Shown here: positions 43,429 through 51,924 of the stretch, piece after piece
Layout: the number at the start of each line of letters is the position of its first letter
Position numbering within the stretch: the stretch's first letter is position 1
Source of the DNA: an uncultured Desulfobacterales bacterium
GTDB taxonomy: Bacteria; Desulfobacterota; Desulfobacteria; Desulfobacterales; JAHEIW01
Assembly (NCBI GenBank): GCA_947259495.1
Contig: CAMYLV010000003.1
Span: 1-64,000, forward strand
Length of the DNA stretch: 64,000 nt
Direction of reading: 5' to 3'
Notes under the pieces: generated by a model
Databases searched by the model: none
Told to the model about the DNA's origin: nothing
The model's input: only the letters and a program-made list of their open reading frames with translations
Made by a program: the position numbers and the translations under genes

Positions 43429-44799
43429 ATGCAGCCGATAAGCCCCGAACATGTCCCTAAAATTTTATCACCCAGGCTTCGCCTGCTTTTTGGCTCCCTG
43501 ATAGTTCTACTCCCGCTTATCGTGATAGCTGGAGCGATATCCATTCCTTTTAATTTTGAATCTTCCTCGATTCTCTACAAATTCGGACTTGACCGGCAGC
43601 TTCTGCTTGCCGGCCAGGTGATGGGGTTGGTTGCGGGTTGCCTGCTGCTGTTGCAAATCACCCTGGGCGCACGTCTGAAATGCCTTGACCGGGTCTTTGG
43701 CCTGAACCGGCTGTTCAAATATCATCGTTTCAACGGATTTATTATTGCCGGTCTGGTGATCATACACCCCATTGCGATATTTATTTCCGATGACAGGATC
43801 TTTATTCCGCTTCAATGGCGCTACTGGCCTGAATTTGTCGGCCTCTTTTTGATGGTGTTGATTGGCCTCATGGTGATTACCAGCCATTGGCGGATCGGGC
43901 TGCGGCTTGCCTTTCACCGCTGGTGGCCGATTCACCGGGCAGCTGCTATTTTGGCGGTTTTTGCTTTTGGGTTCCATGTGCTGTCTGTCAATGATACTTT
44001 TGAGCAAAAGCTGCCACGGATCCTGGCTATTGGTGCTCTGGTCCTGTGCGGGCTCATATTTTTGTGGATCAGAACGCGTCGCTTGCGAAATAAACGAAAA
44101 TCATTTCGGGTTGCAGCCGTTGAACCGGCCGGAGCGGATGCGCTTTGCCTGAAAATTGTTTCAGATGTCCATCATATGCCGGCTTATCTGCCGGGACAGT
44201 TTAGTTTCATCACCCTTACTTCAACCCGTGTTTCGAGCGAGGAGCACCCTTTTACCATCGCCTCCAGCCCCACAGGGTCTGCTGGCCTTGAATTTGTTGT
44301 GCGCACCACCGGCGACTGGACCGGTCAATTAAAAAATCTTCAGCCGCAGGACAGGGTTTTCATCGATGGTCCTTTCGGGCTGTTCAGCCATCTGCTGCTC
44401 TCCGAACAAAAGGAGATCATCATGATCGCCGGCGGCATCGGGGTCACCCCGATGCTGAGCATGCTGCGCTATATGGCGGACCATAATGATCAACGCAAAA
44501 TCACGCTGATCTGGAGCAATCAAACCCCCAACAATATCATTTTGCCTCACGAGTTTAAAAATTTAGCAGGGCTATTAAAAGGACTTCGCATCGTGCATGT
44601 GCTGACCCGAGCTCCCGAATGCAGTGGTGAACAGGGGCACCTGGATCGACCAAAGCTGAAAAGACTTCTTTCCAATTGCAGCCGTTCATCTGCCGTCTTT
44701 GTCTGCGGCCCCGCTCAAATGATGCAAGACGTTTACAGCCGCCTGGTTTCCCTGGGGTTTCAACGGCAAATGATTTTCATGGAACGCTTCAGTCTATAA
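43429..44799 (+). CDS. Ferric-reductase-like transmembrane flavoprotein
   Basis: A 456-residue protein of the ferric reductase/NADPH oxidase type. Residues 20-225 contain about six helices with candidate heme-binding His in FKYHRFNGF, VIIHPIAIF, HRWWPIHRAAA and GFHVLS. The cytoplasmic part has an FAD motif (EEHPFTIASSP near 280) and NAD(P) motifs (MIAGGIGVTPMLSM near 330, VFVCGPAQMM near 425). It would move electrons from NAD(P)H across the membrane to an external acceptor such as Fe(III) or oxygen. It is followed by the YceI gene in the same direction. Confidence 0.83.
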   Translation: MQPISPEHVPKILSPRLRLLFGSLIVLLPLIVIAGAISIPFNFESSSILYKFGLDRQLLLAGQVMGLVAGCLLLLQITLGARLKCLDRVFGLNRLFKYHRFNGFIIAGLVIIHPIAIFISDDRIFIPLQWRYWPEFVGLFLMVLIGLMVITSHWRIGLRLAFHRWWPIHRAAAILAVFAFGFHVLSVNDTFEQKLPRILAIGALVLCGLIFLWIRTRRLRNKRKSFRVAAVEPAGADALCLKIVSDVHHMPAYLPGQFSFITLTSTRVSSEEHPFTIASSPTGSAGLEFVVRTTGDWTGQLKNLQPQDRVFIDGPFGLFSHLLLSEQKEIIMIAGGIGVTPMLSMLRYMADHNDQRKITLIWSNQTPNNIILPHEFKNLAGLLKGLRIVHVLTRAPECSGEQGHLDRPKLKRLLSNCSRSSAVFVCGPAQMMQDVYSRLVSLGFQRQMIFMERFSL

Positions 44800-44800
44800 C

Positions 44801-44835
44801 GCCCCGGATCATTGACACCTGATCGGGCGTAATTA
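44801..44835 (+). terminator. Hairpin after the ferric-reductase-like gene
   Basis: ACGCCC-c-GGATCA faces TGATC-GGGCGT across TTGACACC. The stem is interrupted by one bulge and no T run follows, so its activity is uncertain. Confidence 0.35.
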
Positions 44836-44903
44836 TAGTGATTTATTATGATCGGAAACATTGCTCAAGATTGATGCGCTGACACAGAAACAGGAGAAAA
44901 ATC

Positions 44904-45494
44904 ATGCAAAAGATCTCCCACAAATTTGTTATGGTCTTTTATATGCTTGCGATTGGTGGATTTGCACATGCTGCAGCAGAGAAATGGGAAATCGACAAAG
45001 CCCATTCAAACATCTATTTTGATGTGAGACACACTTATGCCACTGTGAGAGGGCAATTCGATGATTATTCCGGCTCATTACGATTTGACGCGAACCGTAT
45101 GACACTGGGCAGTGTTACGCTTGAGGTCAACACCAAAAGCGTCAACACGGGCATCCCCAACCGGGATAATCATCTGCGCGCAGAGGAATTTTTTGCCGTC
45201 AAAAAATATCCGAAGATGACATTTCAATCCACCGGCGTAAAACCGAAGGAAGGCAACCAATACACCGTAGAGGGAAATTTGACTATTAAAGGCCAGACCC
45301 AAAAGATTTCTGTGCCGTTCACCTATTTCGGCTCGCGGGAAAACCCCCTGAAAAAGGGGCAACGGGTGGCCGGCTTTGAAGCCCGCTTGTCCATCAATCG
45401 TTTGGATTACCAGGTAGGGCCGGGAAAATTCTTTGAGATGGGCACTATCGGAAACAAGGTCGACATTCTGGTCACCCTGGAGGTTGTCAAATAA
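44904..45494 (+). CDS. yceI: YceI family periplasmic protein
   Basis: A 196-residue exported lipid-binding lipocalin-like protein. A signal peptide (residues 1-23, ending HAAA) precedes WEIDKAHSNIYFDVRHTYAT, the family opening. VNTKSVNTGIPNRDNHLRAE and FFAVKKYPKMTFQST are diagnostic, and the C terminus FFEMGTIGNKVDILVTLEV is usual. YceI proteins bind isoprenoid or polyisoprenoid chains. CAGGAG lies 7 bases ahead of the ATG. It lies after the ferric-reductase-like gene, a combination seen with cytochrome b561-type redox genes elsewhere. Confidence 0.87.
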   Translation: MQKISHKFVMVFYMLAIGGFAHAAAEKWEIDKAHSNIYFDVRHTYATVRGQFDDYSGSLRFDANRMTLGSVTLEVNTKSVNTGIPNRDNHLRAEEFFAVKKYPKMTFQSTGVKPKEGNQYTVEGNLTIKGQTQKISVPFTYFGSRENPLKKGQRVAGFEARLSINRLDYQVGPGKFFEMGTIGNKVDILVTLEVVK

Positions 45495-45535
45495 ACTAAA
45501 AAATAGCCAGGAAAAACACAAAGCGCTGATCGATG

Positions 45536-45637
45536 CTAAAATTTAAAAAACTGCATCTTGTCCAGTTCAAGTGCCACCCAGGTTAAAACGGTAAACCAGG
45601 CAATGAATACCATGAATCTGTAGAGTTTTATAACCAT
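45536..45637 (-). CDS. Predicted 33-residue membrane protein
   Basis: The frame reads MVIKLYRFMVFIAWFTVLTW (first 20), then VALELDKMQFFKF and a stop: one hydrophobic helix with a short charged tail. GGAGG lies 6 bases before the ATG, which is a strong site for so short a frame. No family is recognised. It lies between yceI (convergent) and the glycosyltransferase gene, 56 bases after the latter's stop in the same direction. Confidence 0.5.
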   Translation of the reverse strand: MVIKLYRFMVFIAWFTVLTWVALELDKMQFFKF

Positions 45638-45693
45638 ATCAACCTCCGAGCGGTATGGGTCTTACGCTGTTTATGCATCAAAAATTTCCGGTC

Positions 45694-47055
45694 CTAATTT
45701 TTCAAATAGGCAAATTGATGCGCCTGCGGCCTTATTTTTAAATCGTCTGTTTCCTGGGATCTCCCATAAGCTGCCGCTTTTTGTGCCGCATCCATCCTCC
45801 CCACTGTACGCTCCATAATCGCATCCAATTGGTTTCTGAGAACGCCATAGGAAAAATGCTGTTTTGCGATTTCATAATTGTGATTCACCATTTCTGTTGT
45901 TCTCTCGGGCGATTCTAAAATATCCCTGACCGCCTGAACGGTTTTTGCGGTCAAGATTGCATCCATGGTCACCAAATCGAATCCTTTGGGTTCGATATCG
46001 CTCACGAAGGTGGCGTAGCGGTTAACCAGCAGGGGTTTTTTAAAGTAAATGGCCTCTAAAAAGGCATTGCCGAAGCCTTCGTAAAGGCTGGGAAAGGTCA
46101 CAAAATCAGCATGGGCGTAAACATTCCAGAGGGAATGTCCATTCACATGCTGTTTAGAATGATGCCACGGACTTGAGATGGGCTTTTTAGGGAGGCGAAG
46201 ATCGACGTCACGTTCAAGGGCATAATTTTTGATCCACTCCGCATATTCCCAACCCTCATCCCCCGCCTGGTGGGATATGAGCAATTTATAAGGCGAATTC
46301 TCTAAATTTTTGACCAGATCAATGGCATGCTCAATACCTTTGCGCTCAACAATGCGGGTGGGCTGCAGGATTGTTTTATGGCTCGGCTTTAGTCTGAAGG
46401 ATGCCAGAAAATTATTGTAGCCGCTATGGTGTATTGTTTGCGGGTTATCGAAATCGAGCACATTCGGGATGATTGTTGCCGCAATACGCCGCCGGCGGAC
46501 CAACGCATCCCGTGCCATTGAATTAATGACGACATGGTGGATGTGGGATAATTTTGGCGGAAAGAATTTGTGTAGATATTCTCTGACTGCATTTGTCCGC
46601 AAACGGTTTCGTTCCCAGTAAAAATCATGATGATGGGCAATGGTGGGAATCTGAGTTTCTGAAATCAGTTCCGATAAGGCCAGACCGAGCGAAATGTTTA
46701 AGGGAATGGCCAGCGCATTTTCAACTATTAGCAGGTCAATCTGAAACAGATCGATGAAATCCTGCAGCCGGACCTTTAAAATGTTTTTCAGAGTTTCAAT
46801 GGCGTCGGTGACAGAAGTTGTTCTGCCTGTTTTTCCGAAAACCTGGCGGTGTATCCACAAATTGTGCGGATGCTTAAAATGGGCTTCATATACCAGTAAG
46901 CTTTTGTCCGGATCTTTATCCAGCTCGCCGGCAAACCAAAAACAGTTGTAACCCCCGGATTCCAGTACATCTCCCCACTTGCTGGCTTCCAGAGAAACAC
47001 CGTCTAATCCCGCAAACCGCGTTGAAACAAAACCAATGTTTTTGACCATCCCCAT
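45694..47055 (-). CDS. Glycosyltransferase, GT4/GT1-like family
   Basis: A 453-residue GT-B fold enzyme. GFVSTRFAGLDGVSLEASKW is the acceptor-side N terminus, PTRIVERKGIEHAIDLVKNL begins the nucleotide-sugar domain near 235, and FPSLYEGFGNAFLEAIYFKK near 340 contains the donor-binding E-x7-E motif. The opening GxDGVSLE..KW resembles enzymes that glycosylate compatible solutes or mannosyl/glucosyl-glycerate, but this is only suggestive. It is monocistronic with a preceding 900-base gap. Confidence 0.8.
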   Translation of the reverse strand: MGMVKNIGFVSTRFAGLDGVSLEASKWGDVLESGGYNCFWFAGELDKDPDKSLLVYEAHFKHPHNLWIHRQVFGKTGRTTSVTDAIETLKNILKVRLQDFIDLFQIDLLIVENALAIPLNISLGLALSELISETQIPTIAHHHDFYWERNRLRTNAVREYLHKFFPPKLSHIHHVVINSMARDALVRRRRIAATIIPNVLDFDNPQTIHHSGYNNFLASFRLKPSHKTILQPTRIVERKGIEHAIDLVKNLENSPYKLLISHQAGDEGWEYAEWIKNYALERDVDLRLPKKPISSPWHHSKQHVNGHSLWNVYAHADFVTFPSLYEGFGNAFLEAIYFKKPLLVNRYATFVSDIEPKGFDLVTMDAILTAKTVQAVRDILESPERTTEMVNHNYEIAKQHFSYGVLRNQLDAIMERTVGRMDAAQKAAAYGRSQETDDLKIRPQAHQFAYLKN

Positions 47056-47230
47056 TTTCCTCCGACCTGATCTCTATCTGACCTGCACCAGACCAGCCGT
47101 GAAATTTGCGACCGAGGTGCATACACGTGAAACGGTATAAAATATCCAATCAGGTTGATTACTGCGAAACAATTGGCGGGATTGTTTACAGAAACGATGC
47201 GTTATGGTGATGTAATTCCTCAGGGGAGAA

Positions 47231-47297
47231 GTTGTGCCCTTATGCCGCACATCCGTACATCCGTATTACGGAACATCATTATGGAAAGCGGTATAAA
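47231..47297 (-). repeat. 105-bp three-arm repeat, partial copy G (left and middle arm)
   Basis: Read on the minus strand: TTATACCGCTTTCCATAATG, ATGTTCCG, GCGGCATAAGGGCACAAC. An extra TACGGATG-type duplication lies between the arms, and the right arm is absent. Confidence 0.7.
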
Positions 47298-47578
47298 AGA
47301 TAATTATACCCGTATAACCCCCCGGCGTAAGATCCTGCAAATATCATGCTAAAGTAGTTGATTCAAATTCAATCAAAAATAATAATATAAAATCAATTGT
47401 TTATGCCAATATCCGTGTCGAGCGATAACACGAGGCGGTAAGCGCTTTCCTCAAATTCGGTAATTTATGCCACAATTCGTCAGACCCACAAATTTCATAT
47501 AAATCTCAAGTTAAGGTCTGACATACCGATAACCTTGATTGAGTATTGTTTCACGATGGTGCGACGTACTCACACAAT

Positions 47579-47603
47579 CGGGGTGGTTCTTTGAACCACC
47601 CCG
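47579..47603. repeat. Perfect 11-bp hairpin
   Basis: CGGGGTGGTTC, TTT, GAACCACCCCG. No T run on either strand, so it is not a standard terminator, and no gene end lies close by. Confidence 0.6.
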
Positions 47604-47987
47604 AAAATGTTTGTAAAGCCGATTGCCTTCCAGTCGATATCGATAATGATCCTGCCGTGATCACCAGCCCAAAAGCACATGGTATGTGTCCGGGGGTGAC
47701 CCCTGAGGTGGGAAGCCTCCCCAAAACCTTTCATCATATTCACTCTGTGCCATATTCGGTCTGACCTGCCGAGCCGCTCTAAAAATAAAATGCCTGTCCA
47801 ACTGACGACTGAGCTGCACTGTGCCTGGTTTGACATATGAAAATAATATTATTACCATTTGAAATAGCCTGCCCGAGACGGACAAGCGAATCTTCAATTT
47901 GGGCTTATGCTTAAATTGGGTATGAATGAAAGTCTGAGTAACCAATGTTGATTGTAATTTATGGTTAATAAAAAGGAGATGACCTGC

Positions 47988-48824
47988 ATGCCGCATCCGA
48001 AACACGCCATGGAGATTTTTCAGCTGCTCGACAAGTCCAACTGCCGGGAGTGCGGTGAAAAAACATGCCTGGCATTTGCCGGAGCCGTTTTCCAGGGCAA
48101 GCGCAAGATCGCGGAATGCCCGAAGCTGGACCGTGAAACCATTAAACGGTTTTCCGGGGCGCAAGAAGATCCGAATAATGTCTTTGTAGAGGGGGCTGAC
48201 TTTTTGGATGAGCTCAAAAACAAGATCACCGCAGCCGATCTTGCCGCAGCCGCCCAAAGAGTGGGCGCCGATTTTTCGGGCGACAGGCTGACACTCAAAA
48301 TACTGGGCAAGGATTACAGCGTGGATACAGAAGGAAATCTGTCTGCCGACATCCATATCAACCCGTGGGTGGCGGTCCCGTTTCTCACCTACATTTTATA
48401 CGGCAAGGGACTGCCGGTTTCGGGCAACTGGGTTTCGTTTCGGGAGCTGAAAGACGCCAAAGAGCGCTATCCACTTTTTCGAAAACGCTGCGAGGAAGCC
48501 ATGAAGCAGGTGGCCGACACCTACACCGATCTTTTTGACGATCTGGTCCACATTTTTAGTGCAAGGCAGGTGGAAAAACAATTTGAATCAGACATTTCGG
48601 TGGTTTTACACCCGCTGCCCAGAGTACCCATGATGATTTGTTACTGGCAGCCGGAAGATGGGCTTGAATCCAGTCTGAATGTATTTTTTGACGAAACTGC
48701 GGATCAGAACCTCGACGCGGACACGGTTTTCACACTGGGGGTCGGGTTGGCCCAAATGTTCACCAAACTTTCCTTAAGACACGGTTTTGCCGATGTAAAA
48801 AAAGGGACGTCCATGAAATTATAA
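47988..48824 (+). CDS. DUF3786 protein with N-terminal 4Fe-4S (AcsC/CdhE-type) domain
   Basis: A 278-residue protein. The first 45 residues hold LLDKSNCRECGEKTCLAFA and later AECP, the C-x2-C-x4-C..C pattern of the corrinoid-protein/RnfB-type [4Fe-4S] domain. From about residue 95 a DUF3786 domain follows (NPWVAVPFLTYILYGKGLPV, WVSFRELKDAKERYPLFRKR), ending with ADVKKGTSMKL. It may bind or handle a redox cofactor or corrinoid; function is unknown. The ATG at 47988 has AAGGAG 9 bases ahead and is preferred to one at 47961. Its last codons and stop lie in the left inverted repeat of the RAYT element. Confidence 0.78.
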   Translation: MPHPKHAMEIFQLLDKSNCRECGEKTCLAFAGAVFQGKRKIAECPKLDRETIKRFSGAQEDPNNVFVEGADFLDELKNKITAADLAAAAQRVGADFSGDRLTLKILGKDYSVDTEGNLSADIHINPWVAVPFLTYILYGKGLPVSGNWVSFRELKDAKERYPLFRKRCEEAMKQVADTYTDLFDDLVHIFSARQVEKQFESDISVVLHPLPRVPMMICYWQPEDGLESSLNVFFDETADQNLDADTVFTLGVGLAQMFTKLSLRHGFADVKKGTSMKL

Positions 48825-48829
48825 CTTTC
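48804..48829 (+). repeat. Left 26-bp inverted repeat flanking the RAYT gene
   Basis: Begins GGGACGTCCATG and ends ATAACTTTC; it is the exact reverse complement of 49868-49893. It contains the last five sense codons and the TAA stop of the DUF3786 gene. Confidence 0.9.
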
Positions 48830-48860
48830 CTTTCATAGATTATCGTGCTAATATTTATAT

Positions 48861-49868
48861 ATGCCACGCCAAGCGCGCATAGATGCACCGGGAGCGCTGC
48901 AACACATCATCGTCAGAGGCATCGAGCGCAAAAGCATTTTTTTTGATGATAAAGATCGTGATAATTTTGTCGCTCGACTAAGTGTGGTCCTGCCTGAAAG
49001 CACCGCGCGATGCTACGCCTGGGCTTTAATTCCCAATCATTTCCATTTGCTGTTGCGCAGCGGCAATGTACCCATTTCAACGGTCATGCGTCGATTGCTC
49101 ACCGGGTATGCGGTATCGTTTAATCGACGGCATCGCCGCCACGGGCAGTTATTTCAAAATCGCTACAAGTCCATCCTGTGCCAGCAAGATCCATATTTAC
49201 TTGAGCTGGTGCGCTATATTCACCTCAATCCGCTCCGGGCCGGGGTCGTATCCAATTTAGATGAGCTGGGCAAATTTGCATACAGCGGGGACGCTGCCAT
49301 TTTGGGACGCTACCGGCACCCGTTTCAGGATGTCGACACTATCCTGGGCTTGTTTGATAGAAATCTTGCGGCAGCACGTAAAAAGTACAGCGCTTATGTG
49401 CAAAGAGGTATCGACCGCGGGCACCGACCGGAGCTGATTGGTGGTGGACTGATCCGCAGTGCCGGTGGTTGGGCGGCCGTTAAGGGCCTGCGGCGGACGA
49501 ATGCGCGCCTGAAGGGCGATGAACGTATTCTGGGTGACAATAATTTTGTAAATGCCGTTCTGGAAGCCGCTCAGGAACAGCTGGAGCACAAATATCGGCT
49601 CGCTGCCAGGGGGGTTGATTTTGAGAAGGTCGTTCAGCGCGTTGCGGCAGTCTTTGGCATTGAAGTGGAGCAGGTACTGGCCGCCGGTAAACATCCCCCC
49701 ACCGTTAAAGCCCGCAGTGTGCTCTGTTATTGGGCAGTGCGCGAACTGGGGATGAATGGCACGGATATTGCTCAAAAGCTTGGGTGTAGTCAATCGTCAG
49801 TGAGCAAATCGGCAAAGCGAGGCGAGGCGATCGCTTCTGAAAATAACCTGAAACTGATGAAAAGCTAG
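48861..49868 (+). CDS. REP-associated tyrosine transposase (RAYT, Y1/HUH family)
   Basis: A 335-residue single-strand DNA nuclease. The first 150 residues are the Y1_Tnp domain: RGIERKSIFFDDKDR, HUH motif HFH at 60-62 (LIPNHFHLLL), and catalytic Tyr102 in GQLFQNRYKSIL, then YIHLNPLRAGVV. The C-terminal part has a DnaA-like helix-turn-helix (GMNGTDIAQKLGCSQSSVSK), common in long RAYTs. It is flanked by perfect 26-bp inverted repeats that overlap both neighbouring genes. RAYTs move or maintain REP palindromes; whether this one acts on the repeats of this window is unproved. Confidence 0.9.
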   Translation: MPRQARIDAPGALQHIIVRGIERKSIFFDDKDRDNFVARLSVVLPESTARCYAWALIPNHFHLLLRSGNVPISTVMRRLLTGYAVSFNRRHRRHGQLFQNRYKSILCQQDPYLLELVRYIHLNPLRAGVVSNLDELGKFAYSGDAAILGRYRHPFQDVDTILGLFDRNLAAARKKYSAYVQRGIDRGHRPELIGGGLIRSAGGWAAVKGLRRTNARLKGDERILGDNNFVNAVLEAAQEQLEHKYRLAARGVDFEKVVQRVAAVFGIEVEQVLAAGKHPPTVKARSVLCYWAVRELGMNGTDIAQKLGCSQSSVSKSAKRGEAIASENNLKLMKS

Positions 49869-49893
49869 AAAGTTATAATTTCATGGACGTCCC
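49868..49893 (-). repeat. Right 26-bp inverted repeat flanking the RAYT gene
   Basis: Exact reverse complement of 48804-48829. It contains the last base of the RAYT stop codon and the ATG plus next codons of the penicillin-binding gene (ATGGACGTCCC). Confidence 0.9.
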
Positions 49894-51301
49894 TAAACTG
49901 AAAAATTCGAGTTGGCGAGACTATCAGACCAGGCTCCAGCGGGCGCAAAAAAACGACGACCGGAAAAGATTTCTCCGCCGAAATGTTAAATATGTTTTAG
50001 CTTTTATCGTCGGTTGTCTGGCCATATATGGCTTTATTTCCGGGCCTTTCGGGTCTCTGTTCGACGACACCAAAAAGGCGCAGGCCCTTGTGCGCGTTGA
50101 AGATCCAAACGAATCTCAAAAAACGACAGAGGCAGTGTCCTATCACAAAGACGAGGTTCAGCATTTTATTGACAGCCGCCATTTTTCAGATCTGCGTGAC
50201 AGTTCTTTTGAAATCCAAAATAACGGCCGGCGCCTGAGAGTGCAAACCAGCATTGACCCATCGCTTCAAAACTATCTGACCCAAAAATTAGATCGCAAAA
50301 ATTCAAGCCACATCGGAATCGTCGCCATGGACCCGGATGATGGTCGCATTCTATCGCTGGTGGGCTATGACAAAGCCGATCCAGCAAACAACCCCTGCCT
50401 GGACAGCTCTTTTCCGGCGGCCAGCATTTTTAAAATCGTTACCGCGGCGGCGGCGCTCGAAAAAGGTAACCTGCGGCTGGATTCCAGTCTCCAGTATAAC
50501 GGCCGCAAATACACGCTCTATAAATCGCAACTCAAAGAAAAAAGAAACAAATATACCAACACCATTACGTTGAAAGAGGCCTTCGCCAAATCGGTAAATC
50601 CGGTTTTTGGCAAACTGGGGGCGTTGTACCTGGGAAAAACGCAACTGGAATCCTATGCTAAGGCCTTTGGATTCAACCGTGAGATTAATTTTGAAGTTTT
50701 TCTGGCGCCCAGCCAGACCATGATTACGGATGAGCCTTACCAATGGGCTGAGATTGCCTGTGGGTTCAACCGCCAGACGAAGATGTCTCCGGTTCACGGT
50801 GCTTTGATATCGGCCACGATTTTCAACCGGGGAAAATTAATTGAGCCCACCATTGTTGAACGCATCAGCGATGAAAACGGCATTGATCTGTATCAGAGCC
50901 AGCCCGCTGTTGTTGCCCAGGCCTTTGCGCCAGATACCTCGGATGATTTGCGCGAGCTGATGAAAACCACCATTAAATCGGGCACCGTGCGCGGTACGTT
51001 TCGCAAATATCGCAGGGATAAAATCATATCCAGGCTGGAGATCGGCGGCAAAACCGGCACGATCAACAATAAAACCAACGACGTTAAATATGAATGGTTT
51101 GTTGGATATGCACGCGACAGAGACGGTGACGCCAAGATCATTCTTTCGGTGCTGGTGGCCCATCAAAAATACATCGGCATCCGGGCACCCCAGTATGCGA
51201 TCATGGCATTTAAAAAATATTTCAAAACGCAGTTTGCCAAAACGACCCCGCCTTCGTCGGCAAACCCCGGCTGGCGGTCCGAATACGGTCAGACGCATTG
51301 A
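49883..51301 (+). CDS. Penicillin-binding transpeptidase
   Basis: A 472-residue inner-membrane protein with one N-terminal helix (about 33-53, YVLAFIVGCLAIYGFISG) and a transpeptidase domain. SxxK is SIFK near 182 in FPAASIFKIVTAAAALEKG, SxN is SVN near 237, and KTG lies near 390 in IGGKTGTINN. It should cross-link peptidoglycan and bind beta-lactams. No glycosyltransferase domain is present and it is shorter than class B PBPs such as FtsI. Its start codon and first residues MDVP are encoded inside the right inverted repeat of the RAYT element, with no clear ribosome-binding site, so expression may depend on the upstream unit. Confidence 0.85.
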   Translation: MDVPKLKNSSWRDYQTRLQRAQKNDDRKRFLRRNVKYVLAFIVGCLAIYGFISGPFGSLFDDTKKAQALVRVEDPNESQKTTEAVSYHKDEVQHFIDSRHFSDLRDSSFEIQNNGRRLRVQTSIDPSLQNYLTQKLDRKNSSHIGIVAMDPDDGRILSLVGYDKADPANNPCLDSSFPAASIFKIVTAAAALEKGNLRLDSSLQYNGRKYTLYKSQLKEKRNKYTNTITLKEAFAKSVNPVFGKLGALYLGKTQLESYAKAFGFNREINFEVFLAPSQTMITDEPYQWAEIACGFNRQTKMSPVHGALISATIFNRGKLIEPTIVERISDENGIDLYQSQPAVVAQAFAPDTSDDLRELMKTTIKSGTVRGTFRKYRRDKIISRLEIGGKTGTINNKTNDVKYEWFVGYARDRDGDAKIILSVLVAHQKYIGIRAPQYAIMAFKKYFKTQFAKTTPPSSANPGWRSEYGQTH

Positions 51302-51382
51302 TCTGATTACCGCTGAATCCTAAATATGGCATAAGGTGGCTATCTGGAAAGTTCCAGTAGTTTATGTCCGGTAATGATCTCA

Positions 51383-51460
51383 CCACGAAGATCACGAAGA
51401 TCGCAAATGTAGGATGAATAAAATGACACCCCCTCTTCGGGTCCTTCGTGCCCTTCGTGG
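51383..51460. repeat. CACGAAG-word inverted repeat
   Basis: CCACGAAGATCACGAAG on the left faces CTTCGTGCCCTTCGTGG on the right. A single arm of the same kind (ACCACGAAGGGCACAAAGT) lies at 10627-10645. This word palindrome is frequent in Desulfobacterota-type genomes. Confidence 0.6.
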
Positions 51461-51516
51461 TTTAAAGAGACTAGCTTGGGCTTTCTGCATAATCGTATTT
51501 GATAAAAATTAATGCG

Positions 51517-51554
51517 AATGGGCAATGCATTTATGGCGTTGCCCATTTTTTATT
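51517..51554 (+). terminator. Rho-independent terminator
   Basis: ATGGGCAA, a 13-base loop, TTGCCCAT, then TTTTTATT. It lies 215 bases after the PBP stop and 48 bases before the ribbon-helix-helix gene and would end transcripts from the PBP gene. Confidence 0.75.
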
Positions 51555-51601
51555 AAAGTTCAGATTATAGTTACCGATACTTCTATAAGAGGATAAATGT
51601 T

Positions 51602-51784
51602 ATGGGCACAAGAAAAATGTATAATACCACCCTGGATACCAAGCTCATCAGGGAAATCAAGGTGCTTGCCGCCAGACTGGATAAGCGCCAGAATGATATT
51701 CTTGAAGAAGCGATTCAGGATTTACTGAACAAATACCGATCCCAGGATTCTCTGGGCCTATCAAATGAATCCGTGGCGCATTAG
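51602..51784 (+). CDS. Ribbon-helix-helix (CopG-like) protein
   Basis: A 60-residue DNA-binding protein. KMYNTTLDTKLIREIKVLAA gives the beta strand and first helix, and RLDKRQNDILEEAIQDLLNK the second helix, the usual CopG layout. It could be an antitoxin or local regulator. No toxin-like partner follows; the next downstream frame is a 32-residue membrane peptide. GAGG lies about 8 bases before the ATG. Confidence 0.7.
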   Translation: MGTRKMYNTTLDTKLIREIKVLAARLDKRQNDILEEAIQDLLNKYRSQDSLGLSNESVAH

Positions 51785-51924
51785 GCGCTGTCCGTCGATT
51801 GGTCGGGAGAAATTTTGAGATACCGCCCGGAGATGGTGGACACCTGCTGGATCCGGTGGTCTGTGGTGGATGGCCTGTGGTGCCTGTAAGCGCACCCGTC
51901 TGAGATCAATTTGGAGGTCATGTT

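Larger units (their letters stand above)
47056..47987. other. Large intergenic region
   Basis: About 930 bases without a supported gene. It holds a partial three-arm repeat (47231-47297) and a perfect hairpin (47579-47603). Frames in 47546-47836 show no family resemblance on either strand. The composition is mixed, and this may be decayed sequence. Confidence 0.4.

Noticed and set aside
47546-47836. Frames on both strands in the 47-48 kb gap
   Set aside because: No recognisable family, no ribosome-binding sites, mutual overlap.
47661-48356. 231-codon minus-strand frame over the DUF3786 gene
   Set aside because: The plus strand encodes a recognisable Fe-S/DUF3786 protein with a good ribosome-binding site; the antisense frame is a shadow.
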